Shown in pieces: positions 34,352 through 41,816 of a stretch of 45,533 bases of DNA. The number at the start of each line of letters is the position of its first letter. Positions within the stretch are counted from its first letter, which is position 1. The translations under genes and the position numbers were made by a program. The stretch lies in contig JBMFUG010000012.1 in NCBI GenBank assembly GCA_049966695.1, forward strand, positions 1-45,533, given 5' to 3'. The notes under the pieces are model-generated. The model was not told the DNA's origin. It saw only the letters and a list, made by a program, of their open reading frames with translations, and ran no database searches. This stretch comes from JAKAWM01 sp049966695 (GTDB taxonomy: Bacteria; Actinomycetota; Acidimicrobiia; Acidimicrobiales; Palsa-688).

Positions 34352-35164
34352 TCACACGACGAGCTTGACTGCAACACCGATCAAGAGGAACCCGTAAAAG
34401 AACTTCACTGCAGAGGGCCTGGCTCGGTTGGCCATGAACCACGAACCGCCAAGCGAGCCTAAGACCACGGCAGGCACGACCGAGGCTAAAAGCGGCCAGT
34501 TGACGGACATGTGGGCCAGGTGGCCTGCGAGCCCCGAGAAGGCCGAAAAAGTGACGAAGTAAGCCGTGGTGGCCGCAGCACGCTTGGTCTCGTACCCCAA
34601 CCACATGAGCAACGGGGCGATGACGAACCCCCCGCCTACTCCGAGCAACCCGGCTGCAAAACCTGCGACCGTCCCCGCCAAGGTGCCTATAGCCGTCCTG
34701 CGCCATAGCGGGGCCAGCCCGTGCACCTCTGGCCTTCTTGCTACGAGCAATGTCCGAAAAGCGGCTAGCGACATTGCCCCGGCGAAGAGGAAAAGCAAGA
34801 CCCGGGTGGGCACGTGAGGGGCTACCAACGCTCCGAGCGGGGCCGAGACTAGCGCCGCTACGACCATAGGCAGTCCTCCTAGCCAGTCGACCAGCCCCTT
34901 CTTGCCGTAGGGCACCAGTGCGACCACGGTGTTCAGCCCGGCCAGCAACAGCGACAGCGGGATCACGACTGATTTCAAGCCATAGCCGAACCAATGGAAA
35001 ATGGGGGTGTAGAGCAAGCCACCTCCCTGCCCCAGGGCGGAGAAAACGGCTGCGACGGCGAGGACGGTGGCGCTTGTCACAACCAGCACGGCACCTTCTC
35101 CTGCTGTCGCAGCGTCAAGACAAGCCAGGGCCTGAAGGCGGGGCAGTTGGCTGACATGGCCCAT
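34352..35164 (-). CDS. TauE/SafE family membrane permease (sulfite/organosulfonate exporter type)
   Basis: The 270-residue multi-helix protein has two homologous halves. The first contains VFSALGQGGGLLYTPIF and the second TVAGFAAGLLGVGGGFVIAPL, the repeated G-x-G-G-G signature of the TauE/SafE family. Members export sulfite, sulfoacetate or other small anions, but assignment of substrate from sequence alone is unsafe. ATG 35164 overlaps the stop of the FmdE-domain gene (TAATG), so the two are translationally coupled. This ties the exporter to the FmdE-ArsR locus. Confidence 0.85.
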   Translation of the reverse strand: MGHVSQLPRLQALACLDAATAGEGAVLVVTSATVLAVAAVFSALGQGGGLLYTPIFHWFGYGLKSVVIPLSLLLAGLNTVVALVPYGKKGLVDWLGGLPMVVAALVSAPLGALVAPHVPTRVLLFLFAGAMSLAAFRTLLVARRPEVHGLAPLWRRTAIGTLAGTVAGFAAGLLGVGGGFVIAPLLMWLGYETKRAAATTAYFVTFSAFSGLAGHLAHMSVNWPLLASVVPAVVLGSLGGSWFMANRARPSAVKFFYGFLLIGVAVKLVV

Positions 35165-35766
35165 TAAGCTGGGTAGCCGGAGCAATCTATGCAGAGCTTT
35201 TGGTCTTTTACGACCCGAAGGTACGGCTCTGCTACTAGTTCGCCGCAGCCCGGGCACACCACGAAGCGGAGGATTTCCTCTACTGGGCGCCAACCTGCTG
35301 CCTCCACCCTGCCGACGGTCAAGATGTCGCTTTCGCGAGCGTCCAGGACAAGATTGACCGGCTCTAGCTGCTCTGCCTCTGGGATCTCGTCCGGGGGGAC
35401 CCCGGCGGAACGCTTTTGCGTGAACGCCGAGGCTGCTATCTGCGGCTGCAGCGTAGGCTTATAGGAGACCCGCACCTTTCGGTCGCTAGCAGTATCGATC
35501 AGCGTGACCGCAAGTTTGCCGCGGTAGGCCTTTTCGATGTTGCCCTTGCCGAGGGTGCAGTGGGTCGTGTACTGGATCCCGTCGGCAAAGCACATGGCTG
35601 CGTGATGGTCCCCGATCTCCACGATCGCGTGGAGGCTCTTGCCGCCGCTCGATGCGGCACCAAGGGCTTTTAGTGCGGCTTCACCAGCTCTCGCTCCAGC
35701 CGTACTGGCCCAGCAACGATGGCCGTGAAATGCCACAAGGCCACTTAGAGCTGTTCGGTCTAACAT
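35164..35766 (-). CDS. FmdE-domain zinc-binding protein
   Basis: The 200-residue protein of the FmdE family was named from the subunit E of molybdenum formylmethanofuran dehydrogenase, though most bacterial members have no known role. The active-like site is FHGHRCWAS (His14, His16, Cys18), followed by GDHHAAMCFADGIQ and HCTLGKGNI. A C-terminal treble-clef-like finger has Cys171-x2-Cys174 and Cys192-x2-Cys195. ATG 35766 is supported by AAGGAG just upstream. Upstream lies a 20-bp tandem repeat and then arsR, which may control it. No methanofuran genes accompany it. It may handle a thiol, metal or sulfur compound exported by the coupled TauE protein, an inference. Confidence 0.82.
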   Translation of the reverse strand: MLDRTALSGLVAFHGHRCWASTAGARAGEAALKALGAASSGGKSLHAIVEIGDHHAAMCFADGIQYTTHCTLGKGNIEKAYRGKLAVTLIDTASDRKVRVSYKPTLQPQIAASAFTQKRSAGVPPDEIPEAEQLEPVNLVLDARESDILTVGRVEAAGWRPVEEILRFVVCPGCGELVAEPYLRVVKDQKLCIDCSGYPA

Positions 35767-35776
35767 GCTTGTCTCC

Positions 35777-35816
35777 TTGTCTCGTTGTCGTGAGCGTTGT
35801 CTCGTTGTCGTCAGCG
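35777..35816 (-). repeat. 20-bp tandem repeat upstream of the FmdE gene
   Basis: On the minus strand CGCTSACGACAACGAGACAA occurs twice end to end (35797-35816 and 35777-35796), differing at one base. It ends a few bases before the fmdE Shine-Dalgarno. It may be a duplicated regulator site or a slippage product. Confidence 0.85.
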
Positions 35817-35906
35817 CGCCGCAGCGCCGGGCTCGTAGCTGCAGTGCAATGGGAGTTCTTTCCAGGGCGCGGTTCGTAGCGTCCATGGCTTTGCCAGATG
35901 GCTCGG

Positions 35907-36263
35907 CTAGTTGGCTTTTTGGTTGCAGGCAGGCAGGCGGGCACCCACTCGGGCAGGGTCGAGGGTGGCGCACAGCGAGCTCAAAGCTCGGCCCAACGCT
36001 TCGGTCCGGACCCTGATGTGGACCCAGCGTGCATCATCTGGCCCGCGGTGCTCCTCTAACAGGCCTGCTTCTCGGAGCCTGCGCACGTGGTGGGAAACGA
36101 GGTTCTGGGGCAGGCCGAGCTCATCGGACAGCTCGCAGTTGCAGTACTCACCCTGCATCAGGGTGAGGAAGATCCTCCGACGTGTCGAGTCGGCCAGGAG
36201 CCGTAGCAGCTCAGCCGCTTCGGGTGTCACATCCCTGCCCGTAGCAAGTGCCGGGGTCGGCAT
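35907..36263 (-). CDS. ArsR-family transcriptional regulator with a CxC metal/thiol site
   Basis: The 118-residue winged-helix repressor has DNA-binding helices around EYCNCELSDELGLPQNLVSH and HVRRLREAGLLEEHRG. Cys41 and Cys43 form a CxC in the position used by ArsR-type sensors of metals or thiols, and Cys98 and Cys113 are further candidates. ATG 36263 follows AGGAGAG at about eight bases; the preceding GTG is an alternative. It is transcribed in the same direction as the FmdE and TauE genes, 140 bp ahead, so it probably represses them. What it senses cannot be told from the sequence. Confidence 0.88.
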   Translation of the reverse strand: MPTPALATGRDVTPEAAELLRLLADSTRRRIFLTLMQGEYCNCELSDELGLPQNLVSHHVRRLREAGLLEEHRGPDDARWVHIRVRTEALGRALSSLCATLDPARVGARLPACNQKAN

Positions 36264-36647
36264 CACAAACTCTCCTGTTAGCCTGGTGGTTGCCTGTTTA
36301 CTTGCTGGTGCTCACTGAGCGACGGCCTCGTCAGTTGCCCCTATTAGCACTTGTCGCTTTGGTACTAGTGCCAGTGTTCGTACTTCGACCGGTCTTGTCG
36401 GGCTTCGCACCTCTTTGGCACCTCGGCTGGTACCAGCTGGTGCAACCTATGTTAGTTCAATCCTTGTCAAACAGTACCATCGCAACTGGGACCGGGGACG
36501 GGCCGTAGGTCTCCCATGCTGAGGACTTTCGACCGTGCCGGGCCACCACGCGTCAACGCCAAGCAGCGCGGCACTGCCCACCCGACAGGGACCTTGGCGA
36601 CTGGCTAGGCGAGGCGCGAGTCGGCACGTTGCAAGGGTGTGGCAACC
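36264..36647. other. 384-bp gap between the sugar permease and arsR
   Basis: No supported gene. TTGACA lies on the minus strand at 36465-36470, with no clean -10 box, about 200 bp upstream of arsR. A plus-strand open frame of 86 codons (36248-36508) encodes a hydrophobic peptide but begins inside arsR, so it is not annotated. GTTGC-N9-GCAAC near 36630 is a weak hairpin past the permease stop. Confidence 0.4.
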
Positions 36648-37736
36648 TTAACTGGCCGTTACGGCACTTCCCCGAGCCTTGCTGAGCACGGTGTCTAGGG
36701 GGTGAGGACGGTCGAAGTGAGCGCCTGCCCGCTCGAGGCGGTGGATCCTCAGGCGGTCGACGACTATGGCGACCAGCAGGACGACCCCTACGACCATTGA
36801 CTGGTAATAGGCATTCACATTTACAGCCACCAAGCCGTCGCGCAGCACCACTAGCAGGGCTGCACCTGCGACCACGCCAACTACCCGGCCCTGGCCTCCT
36901 ACCAAGCTCACGCCCCCGATGACGGCTGCAGCTATGGCGATGAGTTCCCAGCCGCTCACGCTGTCGGCAGTGCCTGAGGTCAAGTGAGACGCGACGATCA
37001 TCCCCACGACGCCGGCGCAAGCTCCGCTTACTACGTAAGTCATGACAATGCGGCGGTTCACGGGGATGCCCGCGAGCCGAGCGGCCTCACGGTTGCCGCC
37101 GACTGCGTAAGTCTCGCGGCCAATGTATGTCCTTTCTAAAAAGAACCACGCTAGTACTGCTATTACCACGAACACTATGGTGGCTATAGGGATCTTGCCC
37201 CAGGTTGAACCGGCCAAAGCCAAAAACGTTGAGTTGTTGATAGCGATGGGGTTAGGGGCGATGGCCTCGTCAGCGCCAGCGGCGAAGATGTAGGTGACAA
37301 GCGTTGCCACAAACGGGGCAATGCCGAGACGGGTGATCAAAAAGCCGTGCCAGAGGCCCCACAAAGCCCCAAAGGCAACCGTGATAATGAAAACGAGCAG
37401 TACCGGGATATGCTCAGTGCTCAAGAACCACGCTGAGACCACGCAGAAGAAGGCAGTCAGAGATCCCGGTGACAGGTCTATCCCACCCGTAACGATAGTA
37501 AAGCTCTCTCCCACCGCCAGAATGCCGAACCCCGCCAAGTCGACCCCCAGGTTTTGCAGCTCTGACACGCTTGCGACAAGGGGGTTTATCGAGGCAAATA
37601 TGCCGAAAGCAACAAGCACTGCCAAGACGATACCGATCTCGGGTACGTCCACAAGGCGCCGGACGAAGCTGGAGCCAGAGCGGTACGCGGAGGGCCCATC
37701 GGTGAAGTCGGTCATAGTTGCTGGCGTACCGGACAT
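36648..37736 (-). CDS. Ribose-type sugar ABC transporter permease
   Basis: The 362-residue RbsC-family membrane protein has about ten helices. Conserved stretches are AVGESFTIVTGGIDLSPGS, LITRLGIAPFVATLVT, GRETYAVGGNREAARLAGIP and VIGGVSLVGGQGRVVG. It forms the channel for the preceding binding protein and ATPase. ATG 37736 overlaps the ATPase stop (TAATG), so the operon order is binding protein, ATPase, permease. The C-terminal ~25 residues are polar and non-conserved. Sugar identity is unknown. Confidence 0.93.
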   Translation of the reverse strand: MSGTPATMTDFTDGPSAYRSGSSFVRRLVDVPEIGIVLAVLVAFGIFASINPLVASVSELQNLGVDLAGFGILAVGESFTIVTGGIDLSPGSLTAFFCVVSAWFLSTEHIPVLLVFIITVAFGALWGLWHGFLITRLGIAPFVATLVTYIFAAGADEAIAPNPIAINNSTFLALAGSTWGKIPIATIVFVVIAVLAWFFLERTYIGRETYAVGGNREAARLAGIPVNRRIVMTYVVSGACAGVVGMIVASHLTSGTADSVSGWELIAIAAAVIGGVSLVGGQGRVVGVVAGAALLVVLRDGLVAVNVNAYYQSMVVGVVLLVAIVVDRLRIHRLERAGAHFDRPHPLDTVLSKARGSAVTAS

Positions 37737-39277
37737 TAATCAACCACCTGGTCAATAGCAGCCGCAGCCATTATCCGTTCCTTGGAAAACTGCGACCGTG
37801 GCACTTCGGCTGCCACGCGGCCGTTACGCATCACGATTATGCGGTGACAGATAAGTAGCAGTTCTTCTAGTTCCGATGACACCATCAGGATGGCCATCCC
37901 TTTCTTGCGTTGGTCGTCGATCAACCTGTATATTTCGGCCTTCGCTCCCACATCTACGCCGCGCGTCGGCTCGTCCAAAAGGAGCAGACGAGGGTGGACG
38001 GCTATCCAGCGACCGAAAACAGCACGTTGCTGGTTGCCCCCTGACAGGGATCTCATTGGCTGCTCAGGCGTGAGGCAGCGCACGTTGGCTGCCATGACTA
38101 TTTCGTGGGCCTCGCGCCTGTCGGCCCGAGGAGATAGCACCAGGCGTCTCCAAGAAATGCGCTTTAGCATTGCAAGTGTGACGTTCCACCTGATCGGCGA
38201 GTCGACCAGCAAAGCCTGTGTTTTCCGGTCTTCTGGGACCAAACCCACACCGGCTGCGACGGCTGCGGAGGTGTTGCGAGGGCGGTACGCTGACGAGCCA
38301 AGCCGCATTTCTCCCTTTGTGGAGGGCCGGGCGCCAGCCAGGACGTGTAGTAAGCGGCTACGCCCGGATCCCATCAAGCCCGCGACGCCGACCACCTCAC
38401 CTTGGCGGACAACGAGGTCTATCGGCCCGAGCCCCTGTGCCTCGAGTTGTTTCGCTTCGAAGGCTATCGGAGCGTTAGCGGTACCCGAGCTGACATCTCC
38501 GCTGAGGTCTATTTCCTTGCCCACCATTTCCCGGACAAGGCGTTGCTCCGTGGCTTCTTCACGAGCAAGGTCCGCGACGACGCGGCCGTTGCGAAGGACT
38601 ATTACGCGGTCCGCCACTTCTCGGACTTCCTCCAGCCGGTGGCCGACGAAAATGACTATGCCCCCGTTCGCCGCGTGCCGGCGGGCCAAATCGAGGACGC
38701 GTCCGGACTCGGCTGGCGCCAGCGCGGAAGTCGGCTCGTCCAAGATGAGCACGAGCGGGTTGTTGCCCAGGGCCTTGGCAATCTCGAGCAATTGCCGTTG
38801 TGCTACGGACAGCGTGTCCACCCGCCAGCGTGGCTGGATGTCCAGCCCGACTGTGGAGAGCATGTCCCTGGCAGCAGCATCCATGGCCTTTCGGTCCACG
38901 AGGTACCGTTGCTTGCTTGCTCGCCGGCCCAGGAGCAGGTTCTCGGCGACGCTCAGCTGGCCTACTAGGGGAAACTCTTGTGACACCATCGCCACGCCCA
39001 GCTTGATGGCATGGAGAGGTCCCCCGGGCCCGAGCGGTTGCCCGGCGATCTCGACGGTGCCTGCGTCCGGTTGGACGGAGCCGGCTATGACGCCCATCAT
39101 TGTCGACTTTCCCGCTCCGTTTTCGCCGACAAGGCCGACGACTTGGCCCCTTCTCAGTGCTAAATGCTCGATCTCGAGCACGACGACTGGGCCGTAACGC
39201 TTGCGGACACCGGTGAGGACCAGGTCCTCTCCGGTGCCCGCAACTTGCCCAGTGGCCTGTGAACTGACCGTGGACAA
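37736..39277 (-). CDS. Ribose-type sugar ABC transporter ATPase (two NBDs)
   Basis: The 513-residue RbsA-type protein has two fused nucleotide-binding domains. NBD1 has Walker A GENGAGKST (51-59), a degenerate signature LSVAQRQLLEIAKAL and Walker B VLILDEPTSAL. NBD2 has the usual divergent Walker A GLMGSGRS, with Arg replacing Lys, and a full signature LSGGNQQRAVFGRW with Walker B LLLLDEPTRGVDVG. This asymmetric pattern is normal for the family. TTG 39277 lies 3 bp after the binding-protein stop, suggesting translational coupling; no clear Shine-Dalgarno is visible. Confidence 0.94.
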   Translation of the reverse strand: MSTVSSQATGQVAGTGEDLVLTGVRKRYGPVVVLEIEHLALRRGQVVGLVGENGAGKSTMMGVIAGSVQPDAGTVEIAGQPLGPGGPLHAIKLGVAMVSQEFPLVGQLSVAENLLLGRRASKQRYLVDRKAMDAAARDMLSTVGLDIQPRWRVDTLSVAQRQLLEIAKALGNNPLVLILDEPTSALAPAESGRVLDLARRHAANGGIVIFVGHRLEEVREVADRVIVLRNGRVVADLAREEATEQRLVREMVGKEIDLSGDVSSGTANAPIAFEAKQLEAQGLGPIDLVVRQGEVVGVAGLMGSGRSRLLHVLAGARPSTKGEMRLGSSAYRPRNTSAAVAAGVGLVPEDRKTQALLVDSPIRWNVTLAMLKRISWRRLVLSPRADRREAHEIVMAANVRCLTPEQPMRSLSGGNQQRAVFGRWIAVHPRLLLLDEPTRGVDVGAKAEIYRLIDDQRKKGMAILMVSSELEELLLICHRIIVMRNGRVAAEVPRSQFSKERIMAAAAIDQVVD

Positions 39278-39280
39278 GGT

Positions 39281-40432
39281 TCAGAACTTACTGATAGCCG
39301 CCTGATATGCCTCGTCGGCAGCCAGGTTCGCCTTTGTCAAAGTGCCTACCCCTGTGCTGATGACGGCACTGTTCGTCCCGTTGGCCGGGGACGTGAGGTA
39401 GGGCTTCATGATCTTGGCGACTGCCGCAGGCCCAAGCACGTACATAGCCGCCGTCACGTAAGTCCCAAGGTAGCCCTGCATGAACGGTTGCTGGATGATG
39501 GACGCGTAAACGGAGCCGTTCTCGAGGCCAGATATCGTCCCGGGCTCGGTGTCGTCGGCTATCACCTTGATCTTACCGATGTCGCCCTTCGCCTTTACAG
39601 CTACCGCAGCAGCCGGGCCGTCATATGAGTAGACGCCGTAGATGCCTTTCAGATTGGCGTCGCTGGCTATGACGGTGTCGGCGTTAGCAGCAGCTTGGCC
39701 GGCTGCGCCGTTGTCGTTGGCAGTAGTCACCACCCTGACCTTGGACCCTGCCAGGGCTGCCCTGAACCCGGCTATGCGCTGGAGGGCGTTGGTAGCTGTC
39801 AGCGAGCCGGTCAAGATAGCAACGTCACCACCGTTCGGGAGGGCCTTTTTCATTGCCTCTCCCGCTGCCTGACCGGCGGTGAAATTTGGCGTGCCGATAT
39901 AGACGAAGGTCTTGGCGTCGTTCAAGGGCACCGGGGAGTCGATTGCCACGACATCCAGCCCCTTCGCGACAGCCTTGTTGATGATCGCTCCCTCGGAGAC
40001 TGGGTCTATCACTGAAGTAAAGTAACCAGTCGCGCCAGTAGACGCGAGCGTTTCGTACATGGAGACCTGGTCAGTCAACTGGCCCTGAGGCGGGCCTTCG
40101 AAATGAGCGGGTATGCCTAGCTCCTTGGCCGCCGCGGCGTTGCCCTGCTTGCCTGCGACCCAATACGTGGCCAGGATGTTAACTACCTCCCATACGTCGA
40201 CGCCCTTCATGCTCTTGCCCTTGAGCGCGTTGTAAAGAGCGTCCCGTAGCCCAAACAGTTTCGCGTCCTGGAAAGTGGGTGGGTGCAGGGTAGGCGGGAT
40301 CAACGCGACCGTCTCTGGCACAGGCACTGCACCCGCACTGGTTACCATGTTCAGACCGGACGCCCCGACCAACGCGGCCGTGGCTGCGGCAGCCAGTACC
40401 ATGCGGCGGGATTTCCCAACCGATAACTTCAT
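39281..40432 (-). CDS. Sugar ABC transporter substrate-binding protein
   Basis: The 383-residue Peripla_BP_4 class protein binds a sugar or related ligand for the adjacent ATPase and permease. The signal peptide begins MKLSVGKSRRMVLAAAATAA. The SRRxxL is a twin-arginine-like motif, cleavage is probably after SAGA, and no lipobox cysteine exists. Mature features include ETLASTGATGYFTSVIDP, VAIDSPVPLND and IASDANLKGIYGVYSYDGPA. ATG 40432 has GGGAGG 4-5 bp upstream. As the first gene it is downstream of two LacI-type operators, so it is probably sugar induced. The ligand is not predicted. Confidence 0.92.
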   Translation of the reverse strand: MKLSVGKSRRMVLAAAATAALVGASGLNMVTSAGAVPVPETVALIPPTLHPPTFQDAKLFGLRDALYNALKGKSMKGVDVWEVVNILATYWVAGKQGNAAAAKELGIPAHFEGPPQGQLTDQVSMYETLASTGATGYFTSVIDPVSEGAIINKAVAKGLDVVAIDSPVPLNDAKTFVYIGTPNFTAGQAAGEAMKKALPNGGDVAILTGSLTATNALQRIAGFRAALAGSKVRVVTTANDNGAAGQAAANADTVIASDANLKGIYGVYSYDGPAAAVAVKAKGDIGKIKVIADDTEPGTISGLENGSVYASIIQQPFMQGYLGTYVTAAMYVLGPAAVAKIMKPYLTSPANGTNSAVISTGVGTLTKANLAADEAYQAAISKF

Positions 40433-40522
40433 ATTGCCTCCCTTTGGTTTTTGTGGGCATTGCAGCCCACCTTGTGCCGGTTTTAGCGGGGCCTAGGACC
40501 TTCAGATCGTATGAGTGTGCCC

Positions 40523-40538
40523 ATGTTAACGCTCACAT
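40523..40538. promoter_or_regulatory. LacI-family operator, proximal
   Basis: ATGTTAACGCTCACAT is an imperfect palindrome with the central CG and TAAC half-site typical of LacI/GalR regulators. It lies 91 bp upstream of the sugar-binding-protein start codon. Confidence 0.7.
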
Positions 40539-40755
40539 CACTTGCTACACTACGGATGAGCAGTACTTACCACTCGCGCAAGCCAGTAATGGGGACAGCA
40601 AACGGTGCAGCTATGTTCAGACAAAACTACTCTTCAGTAACCCCTAGCTTGGCCCGCTCCTTTTAGTTTTGGGCACGCTGTTGCACATCAACAACTTCAG
40701 GGTGTTGGTCTCACCTGTACCAGTTCTTGCCTGTCCGAGCCCCACGAAACCAGTA

Positions 40756-40771
40756 ATGTTAACGCTAACAG
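40756..40771. promoter_or_regulatory. LacI-family operator, distal
   Basis: ATGTTAACGCTAACAG contains TGTTA-ACGC-TAACA, a near-perfect LacI-type palindrome. It lies 233 bp (centre to centre) from the proximal site, a distance compatible with looping by a tetrameric repressor. Confidence 0.75.
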
Positions 40772-40953
40772 CGCCCAGCAAGCAGTGCAAGTCGCTCCTC
40801 CGGCTGCGTTGCTGGCCTGCTCGTTAGACGAGCGCGTGGTCTGCCAAGCGCACGGCACGGCCTTGCCCGAGAGGGTCAAGGTGGCAAAGGGCCCGGCGCA
40901 GCGACATCTCTGGGGCAGCGCTGCGAGTGCTTGGCACTTACGCTAGCGAGCCC

Positions 40954-41682
40954 TTAGCTGCCCGGGGCCCGCCAGGGCCCGGCGATCGTCGGCTCCAGCT
41001 GGTCGGCATAGGCGTCGAACATGGCCAACATGGCCTCCGTCCCTCCCTGGCCATGGGTACGCCACTCGCGGTGCACGAGGGCAACGACCGCGCCGTAAAT
41101 GGCGACGAGGAGCCATGGGCGCTTGTCGATGTGTGGGTCGACGTCCTCCCTCTTGGCGAGCACCTCGACGGCCTTGTCGCCGTTGTCGTAAACGTGCCGG
41201 ATGCTGGCGCCTAGCAACGCCGGTGTCGAGTCGATGAGCCTGATCATCGCGAGGTACCTGGGCTCGCCATTACGTAGGTGGTCACGGGAGCGGAGCTGTT
41301 CGAGGCTTTGACGGAAGGCATTGCGCACTGCCATCAGCGGAGGCTCGCTTGCTGGCCGAGCTGCTAGGGCTTCGACGAACCGGTCCATTTCCTCTTTGAC
41401 GAAAAACAGCGCCAGGTCCTCCTTGCTGGCGAAGTAGCGGAAGAAGGTGCGCTCCGCCACGTCGACTGAGTCGGTGATCTCGCGTACCGCAGTGCGCTCG
41501 TAACCCTTTGCCTCGAACAGGTCGAGCGCAGCGTCGATCAAGGCGTCACGTGTCTGTCGTTTCTTGCGACGCCGTCTGGGCTCGTCCGGCAAGGCGGCGG
41601 TGCCCGGTCCCGGCTCCGCGCTCAGCGAAGGGGGTACTTGCCGCAGCGCCGTAATGCCAAAGCGCTCCTCCACGGGCACCAT
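40954..41682 (-). CDS. TetR-family transcriptional regulator
   Basis: The 242-residue repressor has an N-terminal disordered segment (1-34), then a basic RRRRKKRQTRDALIDAALDL and the TetR helix-turn-helix region EAKGYERTAVREITDSVDVA followed by ERTFFRYFASKEDL. The rest is a helical ligand-binding domain, with VDPHIDKRPWLLVAIYGAVV near the C-terminus. It is divergent from an MFS exporter, and the 134 bp between them contain a 17-bp palindrome. That arrangement suggests it represses the pump and itself. ATG 41682 is used; translation from a later start is possible, given the long N-terminal tail. The inducer is unknown. Confidence 0.88.
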   Translation of the reverse strand: MVPVEERFGITALRQVPPSLSAEPGPGTAALPDEPRRRRKKRQTRDALIDAALDLFEAKGYERTAVREITDSVDVAERTFFRYFASKEDLALFFVKEEMDRFVEALAARPASEPPLMAVRNAFRQSLEQLRSRDHLRNGEPRYLAMIRLIDSTPALLGASIRHVYDNGDKAVEVLAKREDVDPHIDKRPWLLVAIYGAVVALVHREWRTHGQGGTEAMLAMFDAYADQLEPTIAGPWRAPGS

Positions 41683-41725
41683 GGTACACCGGTGACAGCC
41701 AGTGATGTTAGACGTAAGATGCTAA

Positions 41726-41742
41726 ATGGCAGCCGCTGCCAT
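41726..41742. promoter_or_regulatory. Candidate TetR operator
   Basis: ATGGCAG-CCG-CTGCCAT is a perfect 7-bp inverted repeat with a 3-bp centre, in the divergent tetR/MFS gap. It touches a -10-like TATACT at 41742-41747 facing the MFS gene, so bound repressor would cover that promoter. No good -35 could be identified. Confidence 0.6.
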
Positions 41743-41816
41743 ATACTGACGAGCGGGCCGCCATGCCCACTGACGAGCAGGTCTTTGAAGGCCTGTCCTG
41801 ACCGAGAGGAGAGCGC

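Larger units (their letters stand above)
40433..40953. other. 521-bp regulatory gap upstream of the sugar operon
   Basis: No gene is supported. The region is less GC-rich than its neighbours and carries two LacI-type operators (40523-40538 and 40756-40771), which share an exact 11-bp half (ATGTTAACGCT). A clear -35/-10 pair could not be fixed for the minus-strand operon. The tetR stop is at 40954. Confidence 0.5.

Noticed and set aside
37890..39197. A 435-codon plus-strand frame opposite the sugar ABC ATPase
   Set aside because: It is fully antisense to a well-conserved two-domain ATPase and its product is low-complexity Arg/Ser-rich with no motif.
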